Positions 41,033-48,910 of a stretch of DNA of 64,000 nt are shown here, one piece after another. The DNA comes from Pirellulales bacterium (GTDB lineage: Bacteria > Planctomycetota > Planctomycetia > Pirellulales > JAICIG01): assembly GCA_025927475.1 (NCBI GenBank), contig JAICLL010000003.1, forward strand, positions 62,001 to 126,000, in the 5' to 3' direction. Positions within the stretch are counted from its first letter, which is position 1. The number at the start of each line of letters is the position of its first letter. The notes below the pieces were generated by a model. That model did no database searches. It was not told where the DNA came from and saw only the letters and a program-made list of their open reading frames with translations. The position numbers and the translations under genes are program-made.

Positions 41033-42430
41033 GTGAAACCTGACCACCGACCTCTGACCTCCGACCCCTGCTCCCCGACCCCCGACCCCTGCTCCCTCAT
41101 TATCAGCGTCTCGGGCCTGCGCGGCATCGTCGGCCAAAGCCTGACGCCCGAAATCGCTTTGCGCTATGTGTGCGCCTTCGCCCAGCCACTGCCGCCGGGA
41201 CCGATCGTGGTCACGCGCGACGGGCGAGCGACCGGGCCTTGGCTGGCCGAGGTGATTCGCGGCGGGCTGGCTGCGGCGGGACGCGATGTGCTCGATGCCG
41301 GCGTCGCCGCCACGCCCACCACCGGCGTGCTGGTGCGGCAGCATGGAGCGGCCGGCGGGGTGCAGATTTCGGCCAGTCACAACCCGCCGGAATACAACGG
41401 GCTGAAACTGTTCGCCGGTTCGGGCCAGATCATCTCGGCCGCCGAGGGCGCCGAGGTCATCCGCCGCTATCGTGCCGCCGAAATCCGCTGGGCTGCGCAT
41501 GACCGCGTCGGGCGCGTTGAACGGTGCGCCGATACTACCTCAATACACCTGGAACTGGTGTTGGGCGTGATCGACCGCGAGGCAATTCGCCGGCGCCGGT
41601 TCCACGTGGTCCTCGACGCCAACCACGGTTCCGGCAGCGTGCTCGGACGGCGGCTGCTCGAATCGCTCGATTGCCAATTGACGATTTCGGGCGAGCAGCC
41701 CGATGGTCTGTTTGAGCACCCTCCGGAACCCACCGCCGAGAACCTGTCGGGCGTGGCTCGGCAAGCCGCCGCGGCCGGCGCCGACGTGGTTTTTTGCCAA
41801 GACCCCGACGCCGACCGGCTGGCGATCATCGACGAACGGGGCCGCTACCTCGGCGAGGAATATACGCTGGCGATCTGCGTCGATCATCTGCTGCGGCGAA
41901 CCCCTGGGCCGATCGTGACGAATTGTTCGAGCAGCCGCATGAGCGAGGACCTGGCCGGCCGCTACTGCGTGCCGTTCTATCGTTCTGCGGTGGGCGAAGC
42001 CAACGTGGTGGAAGTCATGCAGCGGCACAAGGCGGCGCTGGGCGGCGAAGGCAACGGCGGTGTGATTCATCCGCGCGTGGGTTTGGTGCGCGACAGTTTT
42101 GTAGGCATGGCGATGGTGCTCGACGCGATGGCCGCACGCGGCCTGACCGTTGGGCAATTGGCCGATGAGCTGCCCCGCTATGAAATTGTAAAAACCAAAA
42201 TCTCGTTGCCGCCCGATCGCGTGGCCGCGGGGCTGGAGGCGCTCGCCCGGCATTTTCACGACGCAGTGACCGACCGGCTCGACGGCTTACGGCTCGACTG
42301 GCCCGGTCGTTGGCTGCTGGTGCGGGCCAGCAACACTGAACCGATCGTGCGGGCGATCGCCGAAGCTCCCACCGCCGCGGAAGCTCAACGCCTTTGCGAC
42401 GAAGCCAGCGCCGTCTTGTCGGGCATTTAA
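41033..42430 (+). CDS. Phosphoglucosamine mutase-like phosphohexomutase
   Basis: The 465-residue protein has the GlmM/PMM motifs: LIISVSGLRGIVGQSLTPEI, the Ser loop QISASHNPPEYNGLKLFAGS, metal loop CQDPDADRLAIIDERG, sugar loop GGEGNGGVIHPRV and phosphate loop LVRASNTEPIVRAIAEAP. It probably makes glucosamine 1-phosphate for peptidoglycan/LPS or a related sugar phosphate. The start is uncertain: the frame is open to 40868, the GTG at 41033 is the last start before the conserved domain, and an ATG exists at 40946. The codons before residue 22 come from a repetitive pyrimidine-rich stretch. Confidence 0.88.
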   Translation: MKPDHRPLTSDPCSPTPDPCSLIISVSGLRGIVGQSLTPEIALRYVCAFAQPLPPGPIVVTRDGRATGPWLAEVIRGGLAAAGRDVLDAGVAATPTTGVLVRQHGAAGGVQISASHNPPEYNGLKLFAGSGQIISAAEGAEVIRRYRAAEIRWAAHDRVGRVERCADTTSIHLELVLGVIDREAIRRRRFHVVLDANHGSGSVLGRRLLESLDCQLTISGEQPDGLFEHPPEPTAENLSGVARQAAAAGADVVFCQDPDADRLAIIDERGRYLGEEYTLAICVDHLLRRTPGPIVTNCSSSRMSEDLAGRYCVPFYRSAVGEANVVEVMQRHKAALGGEGNGGVIHPRVGLVRDSFVGMAMVLDAMAARGLTVGQLADELPRYEIVKTKISLPPDRVAAGLEALARHFHDAVTDRLDGLRLDWPGRWLLVRASNTEPIVRAIAEAPTAAEAQRLCDEASAVLSGI

Positions 42431-42442
42431 GCCCTTTAGCTT

Positions 42443-42476
42443 GGTGGCTGGGGCAGAGCCTTGGCGATGCCCCGGC
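42443..42476 (-). repeat. Dispersed element, family B, copy 3
   Basis: ggtggctggggcagagcctt followed by ggcgatgccccggctt; the best match to the family consensus. Confidence 0.7.
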
Positions 42477-42576
42477 TTGGGGGAGATGCAAGGCAGCAGG
42501 GGAGACGCGGAGCAGGGGAGCAGCCAATGAACGCGTCTGGCCCTGCTTGTATATTGTATCTTTGCGTTTCGGCGTC

Positions 42577-42790
42577 ATGTCCAACGAGCCGATGGAAAGC
42601 ATGGCTGTCTTCGCCGAATCTCAACGCTCCGCCGCGCAGCCTTCGCCGCCAAACACACTGCGCGCGAAGATGCTGATCGCCGCCGCGCTGGCGCTAGTGT
42701 TGTGCCGCCTGATCGGCGCCTGGCAGAGCATTGCGGGCATGGCCGCGGCCGGCCTGGTGATGGCCGCGCTCGATCGTCGAATTAGAATCG
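42577..42790 (+). pseudogene. Detached N-terminal membrane part of the LRR gene
   Basis: An ATG at 42577 opens MSNEPMESMAVFAESQRS and a membrane segment (KMLIAAALALVLCRLIGAWQ, SIAGMAAAGLVMAALD). After about 42780 the coding pattern moves to another frame, the one of the LRR protein, which is open from about 42756. A single frameshift near 42760-42790 would join both into a protein of about 320 residues. Confidence 0.45.
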
Positions 42791-42805
42791 CTTGGCTTCA
42801 GGTGG

Positions 42806-43552
42806 ATGCCCGGCAACGTCTCGCGCTATGGCTATCGGAAAGACGTGTATGCCCTGTGGATGCCAGCGACGGCGAGCGTCGATGCCGCCGAGGCAAAGCG
42901 GATCGAACAGCTTTTGACGCGGTTGCCGGAGTTGTCATCGCTCTCGATCAAGGGCGTTCGTCCTGGCGCCGGCCGCCTACTACAGCCACTGGCGGGTCGT
43001 TGGCTGAGGCAACTTGAACTTGCCGGACCGGGCATCACTGACGAAACGTTGGTCGACATCGCCGCGTTGCCGGGTTTAGCCTATCTGAATGTTTCGCACT
43101 CAAGCGTCACCGATGATGGGCTGGCGGAACTCGCGAAACTGCGTGGACTGGAAACGATTGATTTGTCGCACACAAGAATCTCGGGAGAGGGGCTGTCGAA
43201 GCTGGCCTCGTTGCCAAGGCTTTGGGGGATTGATCTGTCGGGCGTACCAATGGACGATAGCGACCTTTCCACTCTCGAACAGTATCCAGCGCTCACGATG
43301 GTGAATCTGCGTGGGACTCGCACCACAGACGAAGGAATTGAGCAGTTCCGGGCAGCGTTGCCGCGGCCTATCGTACTGAACCAAGCGTTCGACTTTGGCC
43401 CGTTGATGCTCGGTGTCGGGCCTGCCGTACCGGCCCAGCCCGCGGCGGCGCCGACAGCAGTTGCGCCACAAACGTCAGCGCCGGACTCCGTAGAATCGCC
43501 GGTTGAGCCGCTCTCCAACGAGGACGCAGCCCGGCCACAGTCGAAACACTAG
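42806..43552 (+). CDS. Leucine-rich-repeat protein
   Basis: The 248 residues contain five to six LRRs of the planctomycete type: LPELSSLSIKGVRPGAG, LRQLELAGPGITDETLVDIA, LPGLAYLNVSHSSVTDDGLA, LRGLETIDLSHTRISGEGLS, LPRLWGIDLSGVPMDDSDLS, YPALTMVNLRGTRTTDEGIE. A Pro/Ala-rich tail follows. The ATG at 42806 is the first in this frame, but IVELESLGFRW before it also looks coding, and a membrane segment in the neighbouring frame upstream suggests the true N-terminus was separated by a frameshift. Such proteins usually bind other proteins. Confidence 0.65.
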   Translation: MPGNVSRYGYRKDVYALWMPATASVDAAEAKRIEQLLTRLPELSSLSIKGVRPGAGRLLQPLAGRWLRQLELAGPGITDETLVDIAALPGLAYLNVSHSSVTDDGLAELAKLRGLETIDLSHTRISGEGLSKLASLPRLWGIDLSGVPMDDSDLSTLEQYPALTMVNLRGTRTTDEGIEQFRAALPRPIVLNQAFDFGPLMLGVGPAVPAQPAAAPTAVAPQTSAPDSVESPVEPLSNEDAARPQSKH

Positions 43553-44115
43553 CTTGCATCCGGCGAAATCTCGCGGCGAATCTCGTCGAGCAGCGCGCGG
43601 GTTCCGTGCCGATCGGCCCAAGCATAGATGTAATCCCAATCCAGACGATCAGTTTGAATTGCGATCACATCGCGTGCATCGTCGCGGTCTTTGAGGCCCG
43701 CACGCGCGATTGCCCAACGGAGTTTCGTGATAATCATGTCCTCGGCGGTCGGCAGCGACACTTGACGTGCGAATAGCGCCACCTGCCTGCGGCGGCGAAA
43801 GCGCTCCTGATCGTGCTCGTCATCGCTGAGGTAGAACAATTCGATCGTGAACGAACAGGAAGCGACGCGCACCACGTGACGCCGCGTCATGGTGATCGTT
43901 TCAAACGATCCTTGTCGGTCGACTTGTAAATTGGGACCGAGCCGAGCGATGACTTCGGAGAACGAGGTCGGACCAAGCTGGATCACAAAATCGGCGTCTT
44001 CGGTGGCTCGTGGCACGCCATAGAAATTGGTAGCCATTGATCCGACGAGCATGTACCCGACGCCGGCCGATTCCAACGCCTCGATCATGGCCACTACCGC
44101 TCCATCGCCCGTCAT
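43549..44115 (-). CDS. Minimal nucleotidyltransferase-like protein, second of a small-gene pair
   Basis: The 188-residue protein has the start of a polymerase-beta-type nucleotidyltransferase: YMLVGSMATNFYGVPRATED followed by ADFVIQL, where the GS and the two Asp of TEDADFV give the metal site. The remainder (SFETITMTRRHVVRVASCSF, TIELFYLSDDEHDQERF, LPTAEDMIITKLRWAIARAG, KDRDDARDVIAIQTDRLDWD) fits AbiEii/DUF6036-like proteins. Its ATG overlaps the stop of the 76-residue gene (ATGA). The two are the tail of the fae-mtdB operon. Toxin, tRNA-modifying or regulatory roles are all possible. Confidence 0.78.
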   Translation of the reverse strand: MTGDGAVVAMIEALESAGVGYMLVGSMATNFYGVPRATEDADFVIQLGPTSFSEVIARLGPNLQVDRQGSFETITMTRRHVVRVASCSFTIELFYLSDDEHDQERFRRRRQVALFARQVSLPTAEDMIITKLRWAIARAGLKDRDDARDVIAIQTDRLDWDYIYAWADRHGTRALLDEIRREISPDAS

Positions 44116-44342
44116 TGCCTGCCTCGCAGCCGGCGGAGCAGCGCGAGCCGCTCTTGTAAGATCTCTTGCACGCGGTCTTCGTCGGCGTCGGGACATTCCG
44201 AGCGGATGCCGTCGGCCATGATCCGCAACGAACGCTCGAACAGCCGCGGGCCGGCCAGCAGCTTGTCTTCGGGCGACATGGCCCGCGCGGCTTTGACCTT
44301 TTGCCGATAGATGTCGTTGATGAGCTTTTGATCGGGTTGCAT
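44112..44342 (-). CDS. 76-residue helical protein, partner of the nucleotidyltransferase
   Basis: The protein is charged and helical (LINDIYRQKVKAARAMSPED, LLAGPRLFERSLRIMADGIR, PDADEDRVQEILQERLALLR). Similar short proteins are remembered next to nucleotidyltransferase-like genes in planctomycetes and cyanobacteria. Its ATG is one base after the mtdB stop, and its own stop overlaps the next start, so expression is linked to both. I do not know a function; an antitoxin or adaptor role is a guess. Confidence 0.7.
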   Translation of the reverse strand: MQPDQKLINDIYRQKVKAARAMSPEDKLLAGPRLFERSLRIMADGIRSECPDADEDRVQEILQERLALLRRLRGRQ

Positions 44343-44343
44343 T

Positions 44344-45204
44344 TCAGCCTAGCGAGCAAGCGATTTCAAACAATTCTTCGGCGTCGAAAATCTGATCGTT
44401 CGCTTCAAACAGACGCTGGATGGCCGCCTTGTGCGCCTTCATTTTCACGCCGCCCACCCCAATGGCTCCGTAGGCGATGATTCCCTCGCGATCGACGGCG
44501 CGATCGGTGGGCTCAATGCCGGCCAGGCCCACCGGAGGAACCGCATTGAGATCGATCGCCACGCGCACGCCGGCCTTGGCCAGCGCGTCGTGGGCGGCCA
44601 GTTGCACGCCCGCCGCGCCGGCGGCGATCACCATGTTCGCCCCGGCCAGCACGGCGGCGGTTTCCTCGGGTGAGGCCGCGGCGCACGCGGTAAGCCGCGC
44701 ATCAGGGAACTTTGCGCGCACCGCATCGCACACCGCCGCGGCTTTTGATTGGCTGCGCGACGCCACGCGCACCTTGGCGCCGGCGCGGGCCAACAAGCGC
44801 ACCACGCGCTGGCCCACCGGCCCGGTGGCCGCCAGCACCGCCGCCGTGCTCGACTGCAGCGGCAGATGCTGCCGAGCGGCCCAGACCGCGGCGGCCGCGG
44901 TGGTGTTAGCCCCCGAAGGATCAAGCATCACCGACACGCGCAGTGGGCCAAAGAACGAGCGGCGAACCTCGGCTAGCACCTCTTCGGCCGCCGCCACGTC
45001 GGAGCCGCCGATAAAAATCGCGGTGTAACGCAAGTCGGCCGGCCCGCGCGTAAAAATCGCCCCATGCACGCGGTCGCGCACGTTTGCCGGCGTGATGCCT
45101 TGATGGCGCAGCAAGTGGTCGACACCGGCATCAATCGCCACCACGCTATCGAACACGCTGGGCTGCGCGTCGGTGTCGAGCTGCACAAGGATTTTTGGTT
45201 TCAC
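44344..45204 (-). CDS. mtdB: NAD(P)-dependent methylene-tetrahydromethanopterin dehydrogenase
   Basis: The 286-residue enzyme oxidises methylene-H4MPT to methenyl-H4MPT. The N-terminus is typical (KILVQLDTDAQPSVFDSVVA; DHLLRHQGITPANVRDRVHG; AIFTRGPADLRYTAIFIGGS). A Rossmann part follows (AAVLAATGPVGQRVVRLLAR, AGAKVRVASRSQSKAA), then IAAGAAGVQLAAHDALAKAG and YGAIGVGGVKMKAHKAAI. It begins with GTG at 45204, 35 bases after fae, and its stop is one base before the 76-residue gene. The next enzyme, Mch, is not in the window. Confidence 0.93.
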   Translation of the reverse strand: MKPKILVQLDTDAQPSVFDSVVAIDAGVDHLLRHQGITPANVRDRVHGAIFTRGPADLRYTAIFIGGSDVAAAEEVLAEVRRSFFGPLRVSVMLDPSGANTTAAAAVWAARQHLPLQSSTAAVLAATGPVGQRVVRLLARAGAKVRVASRSQSKAAAVCDAVRAKFPDARLTACAAASPEETAAVLAGANMVIAAGAAGVQLAAHDALAKAGVRVAIDLNAVPPVGLAGIEPTDRAVDREGIIAYGAIGVGGVKMKAHKAAIQRLFEANDQIFDAEELFEIACSLG

Positions 45205-45239
45205 AGTTCGAGAAGCGGAACGGAATCCGCTCCGCCCCA

Positions 45240-45737
45240 TTAAAACCCGCGGAAGGGATGCTTGGCCGAGTCCTTGCCGGCGATCATTTCGTCAGCCGAG
45301 GGCTTGCCCTTCATGGCGTTGACGATGGCCTGCTTGGTGGCTTCGTAGTTGTAGTCGTGAATTTTTTTGTCGTCTTGGGCGGCGGGATGAATGAACACGC
45401 CGCAGACAATCACCAGGTCTTCGGCCTGTTTCTTGTCGAGCACGCCGGCAGCCACCGAGTCGGCCACGGCCTTGGCCACGGCCGCCTGAGCCGGGCCGAA
45501 CATCTGCACCGCCTGCTTCATGCCCTTGATGGTGACTTTGGTGATCAGCACGGTGGCGGGCTTGACCGCCAGATTGGGCGTGAGCACCGCCAGCAGATTC
45601 GAGTGGCCTTCGCTCTGGCGGGCCAGGGCGTTGGCAAAGGCATGTCCCACTGGGCCGTCCTTGCTGCCAATCAGCAGGTCGATGTGGGCGATTTCGTTGC
45701 CTTCGCCGACGAGGGCTTCACCAATAAACATGGACAT
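45240..45737 (-). CDS. fae: Formaldehyde-activating enzyme
   Basis: The 165-residue enzyme condenses formaldehyde with tetrahydromethanopterin to methylene-H4MPT in the cytoplasm. It matches Fae end to end: FIGEALVGEGNEIAHIDLLI, GSKDGPVGHAFANALARQSE, HSNLLAVLTPNLAVKPATVL, KVTIKGMKQAVQMFGPAQAA, VAKAVADSVAAGVL, EDLVIVCGVFIHPAAQDDKK. The conserved His of NEIAHIDL is the proposed base. AGGAG nine bases before ATG 45737 sets the start. It leads the operon fae-mtdB-orf76-nucleotidyltransferase. Confidence 0.97.
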   Translation of the reverse strand: MSMFIGEALVGEGNEIAHIDLLIGSKDGPVGHAFANALARQSEGHSNLLAVLTPNLAVKPATVLITKVTIKGMKQAVQMFGPAQAAVAKAVADSVAAGVLDKKQAEDLVIVCGVFIHPAAQDDKKIHDYNYEATKQAIVNAMKGKPSADEMIAGKDSAKHPFRGF

Positions 45738-46134
45738 AGGTCGTGGCTCCTGGGTTGCTTGGTTTTCAGTCTGGGGAAATGGCAACCATATCACACGTGC
45801 GGCCAAATGCAATCGCCCCAGGCAGCTCCATCGCGCGAAACATATGACGGGTTTTGACAATCAAAACTGGTAATGCTCCTTGCAATCCGTTCCCTACCGA
45901 CGCCATTCTTGAACGCGAACACCGACCGAACGGCGTTGGCCCCTTGAAAGCCGCTAGAACGTGGTTAAGCTGGTAATCTTTGCTGGAAAAGTCAACGCAG
46001 ATTATCCAGTTTAAGCCAAGGTCGGTACCCGGTCGGGGTTTGAAGGGACGCCCTTCAGCCAGCCCACCAAGTCCTCTCCGCACGGGAGAGGCAGTCGGGA
46101 CGACGAATCCGTTTCCCCCTTTGAAGGAGCAACC
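45738..46134. other. Gap of 397 bases upstream of fae
   Basis: It separates the divergent fae operon and the CAP-protein gene and so should hold both promoters. A short fragment like the end of family A (ccgttccctacc, near 45888) is present. No gene was recognised. Confidence 0.4.
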
Positions 46135-46563
46135 ATGATGGAGTCGCTCGTAGCTGTTGCCGCGCTGTTGTTTCCCGCTGAAGTCGCCGAACAACCCGCG
46201 GCCAAGACGCCCGCCAAGCCGGCGGCTTTTGCGCTTTACCAGGTCGAACGCGAGATTATTCAGCACACCAACCGCGAACGCGCGCGGCGCGGCCTGCCGG
46301 CGCTGGCCGCCGACGAGTCGTTGATCAAATCGGCCCGGCGCCATGCCATCTGGATGAGCTCGCGCCGGCGGCTGCAACATGCCACGACGGCCAGCGCCGA
46401 GAACATCGCCCAGGGGCAATCGACCGCCCGAGAGGCCGTGTCGAGTTGGATGCACTCAGCCGGGCATCGGGCGAACATTCTCAGTTATCGCTGGAGCCGG
46501 ATCGGCGTGGCGGCGTACGTGGCCGCCAACGGCCAGATCTATTGGTGCCAGCAGTTTGAGTAG
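46135..46563 (+). CDS. Short CAP/SCP-domain protein
   Basis: The 142-residue protein has a short N-terminal hydrophobic stretch and one CAP domain in the bacterial YkwD style: IIQHTNRERARRGLPALAAD, LIKSARRHAIWMSSRRRLQH, AENIAQGQSTAREAVSSWMH, SAGHRANILSYRWSRIGVAA, YWCQQFE. The His and Glu of the metal cavity are present. At 142 residues it is nearly a bare domain. AAGGAG seven bases before the ATG supports the start. Role in the envelope or outside is unknown. Confidence 0.88.
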   Translation: MMESLVAVAALLFPAEVAEQPAAKTPAKPAAFALYQVEREIIQHTNRERARRGLPALAADESLIKSARRHAIWMSSRRRLQHATTASAENIAQGQSTAREAVSSWMHSAGHRANILSYRWSRIGVAAYVAANGQIYWCQQFE

Positions 46564-46711
46564 CGGCCGGCGCGGTGCCGTAGGACAGCGCCCCCCCACA
46601 CCAGTGCCCCCCCACAACGGTTACGATGCGCACTGCCGTGCGCATGCAAATCAGCGCGCCGTTGCGAACGCCCGCGCGCAAGCAAGTGATGGAGGTGGCC
46701 GGGGCAGAAGC

Positions 46712-47407
46712 TTATGGATCAAACAGGCTTGAGCCGATGCGGACCAGCGTCGCCCCTTCGGCGATGGCGGCTTCAAAATCGCCGCTCATGCCCATCGACA
46801 ATTCGTTGAGCTTCAGCCGGTCGGGCCAGAGGGTTTGCAGTCGATCGCGTAGCTTCCGTAACTGCTCGAACTCGCGCCGGGCCTGATCGGCGGCAGAATC
46901 GCGTCCGGCCATGCACATCAGGCCGCGGACTTCGACGTGGGCCAGTTGCTCCAGTCGCTGGCCGAGCGGCGCCAGCTCGTCGGGGGAGAAGCCGTGCTTG
47001 GCGGCCTCGCCCGACACGTTCACTTCCAGCAAAACCGGCGCGCTTTGCGTTAGCCCGGCGGCTTCGGTTTCGATTGCCTCAATCAATCGCAGGCTGTCGA
47101 CGGAATGGACGAGCGACACCAGCGGCAACGTTCGAGCAATCTTGTTCCGCTGCAAGTGGCCGATCAGGTGCCAGCGGACCGGGCAGCCGGCCAACGCTTC
47201 GGCCTTGCGCCACAGCTCTTGCGGACGGCTTTCTCCCAGATCGAGGCAGCCGGCATCGGCCAACGCTCGGGCCATCGCCGCATCGACATATTTGGTCACG
47301 GCCACCAACGTGATAGCATCGGCGGTTCTGCCGCTGGCCCGCGCGGCGTCGGCGATGCGGTGGCGAATTGGTTCGAGATTGTGGACCAGCGGCGGAAGTT
47401 CATTCAT
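46712..47407 (-). CDS. yggS: YggS/PROSC-type pyridoxal-phosphate homeostasis protein
   Basis: The 231-residue protein has the PLP Lys in ITLVAVTKYVDAAMARALAD, then LGESRPQELWRKAEAL, VRWHLIGHLQRNKIARTLPL, VSLVHSVDSLRLIEAIETEA, VLLEVNVSGEAAKHGFSP, VRGLMCMAGRDSAADQARRE and LSMGMSGDFEAAIAEGATLV. It binds PLP without catalysis and keeps PLP pools balanced. Length is typical. Its start overlaps the last eight bases of the upstream gene (47400-48728), so both are translationally coupled. Confidence 0.93.
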   Translation of the reverse strand: MNELPPLVHNLEPIRHRIADAARASGRTADAITLVAVTKYVDAAMARALADAGCLDLGESRPQELWRKAEALAGCPVRWHLIGHLQRNKIARTLPLVSLVHSVDSLRLIEAIETEAAGLTQSAPVLLEVNVSGEAAKHGFSPDELAPLGQRLEQLAHVEVRGLMCMAGRDSAADQARREFEQLRKLRDRLQTLWPDRLKLNELSMGMSGDFEAAIAEGATLVRIGSSLFDP

Positions 47408-48728
47408 CGGCCGAGTCTTCGATTTCCATCAACGGTTCGGCGATTCCACTCCGCCCGAACCGCGCTGCCAGAAACTCGCTCACCAGGTTTTGTCCCAGCA
47501 GGGTGCGGTTGCCGCACGGTCCCAGCGAGCGATAAAACAGCCATTGTTCGCGGCCGACTTGCGCGCGATAACCGACCGCCACATCGGCGGGCTCGATGGC
47601 GCGGTTTTCGGCCACGGTCAATTGCCGCCAGGTGACCGGGCGGGAAAAGCGCCGCGGCGATAGATCGATGAACAACGGCGCATAGAGCGCGCGTGCCGCG
47701 GGCGCCGTAAGCCGCAACTGCAAGCCGCGCTCGCCCGCGGCCAGTTCGCCGGCGCGCGCGTCGCCGCGCCATTCGTCGAGCCCCAGCGGCAGCACATGCG
47801 CGAAGCGGCGGCCTTGCGGTCCGGTCAGAAAACATTCGCGGGTTTCGCTGGCGGCAGAAACGGCGATGCCCTCCCGCAAAGGCAGCGACAGACGGTATTC
47901 GATCGTGGCAGGCCGCTCGAGCAGCACGGCGTCGGCGGCGAACAGAAACAGGTCTTGGCGGGCCAGCAGCCACTGCCGCTGCACGCGCAGACCGCCCGAA
48001 AACTCAAGCTGCAGCTCCAAATAATCGGCGTCGTCGTCGCTCACCCAGCAGAGTTGCTCCCAGTCGGCTGCGGGCGACAGCTCTTGCCCGTCGAGCGATA
48101 TCTGCGGATTACAGGGGCCGGACCAGAGCGTTTGACCGCCGCAGGTCAGTTCGCTGCGCATCTGGCAGCCTCGATAGTCGATGGCCAGCATTTCGCGCGG
48201 CGACCAGGTGGGCCGCATGATGGCCAGCGCCGCCGCCTCGGAATGAGCCGCGGGATCAGCGATGTCGGCAATTCTTTTTCGAGCGGAAGCGGCGGCCCGC
48301 GCGCTCTTGGCGGTTTCGGGAAAAATTGCCGCCAGCGCCCGGCGTTGCTCGGCATCGGCGTAGTTCGCAGCCGCTTTCCAAAGCTCGACGGCCGCGGACC
48401 GCCGGGCGCGGGCCGAGGTCGATCGCGGTTGAGATTGCCCAGCGACGTCGAAGACGAGCGAGCCATCGGCACGCGTCAGCCGCAGCAGGTTGCCCAGGAG
48501 CTTTTGATAGCGATCGGCGGCTTTCAGGCTGCGCGCAGGTGTTGCCGCCGACGCCCGCCGCTGCGTCCACAAGGCGAACAACGTCGGCCAACGAGCTAGC
48601 TCGACGCCCGCGAGCATGCCGTCGTCGTCGACCAACTCCTCCATCGCTTGCGGAGCGTCGTATTGCTCGCTGGTGTGCTTCGAGTGGTGCAGCGCTGAGC
48701 TCGGGGGGTGATCTAGGGTGAGAGGCAT
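47400..48728 (-). CDS. Hypothetical beta-rich protein coupled to yggS
   Basis: The 442-residue protein is not recognised. The N-terminal half is helical (ARWPTLFALWTQRRASAATP, SAAVELWKAAANYADAEQRR). The C-terminal half is beta-rich and resembles the sandwich of heparinase II/III-like proteins (YRGCQMRSELTCGGQTLWSG, YLELQLEFSGGLRVQRQWLL, FAHVLPLGLDEWRGDARAGE). It has no signal peptide. Its stop overlaps the yggS start. The ATG at 48728 was chosen; the frame is open to 48842. Confidence 0.65.
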   Translation of the reverse strand: MPLTLDHPPSSALHHSKHTSEQYDAPQAMEELVDDDGMLAGVELARWPTLFALWTQRRASAATPARSLKAADRYQKLLGNLLRLTRADGSLVFDVAGQSQPRSTSARARRSAAVELWKAAANYADAEQRRALAAIFPETAKSARAAASARKRIADIADPAAHSEAAALAIMRPTWSPREMLAIDYRGCQMRSELTCGGQTLWSGPCNPQISLDGQELSPAADWEQLCWVSDDDADYLELQLEFSGGLRVQRQWLLARQDLFLFAADAVLLERPATIEYRLSLPLREGIAVSAASETRECFLTGPQGRRFAHVLPLGLDEWRGDARAGELAAGERGLQLRLTAPAARALYAPLFIDLSPRRFSRPVTWRQLTVAENRAIEPADVAVGYRAQVGREQWLFYRSLGPCGNRTLLGQNLVSEFLAARFGRSGIAEPLMEIEDSADE

Positions 48729-48910
48729 TTGATGCGATTGCGTCGATAAACTAGGTATTGCGCCGCCGAAGGTGCGACTCGTTGCGGCGTCTACGCCTAA
48801 AGGCTTGCCTTCTGATGGCAAAGGGAACCACGCCGGAATCACGCCTCCGGTGAGCGATGGCCAAGCCTAACGGCCGCTCGACCACATCGCAAGATCGCCG
48901 CGGGTTTGAT

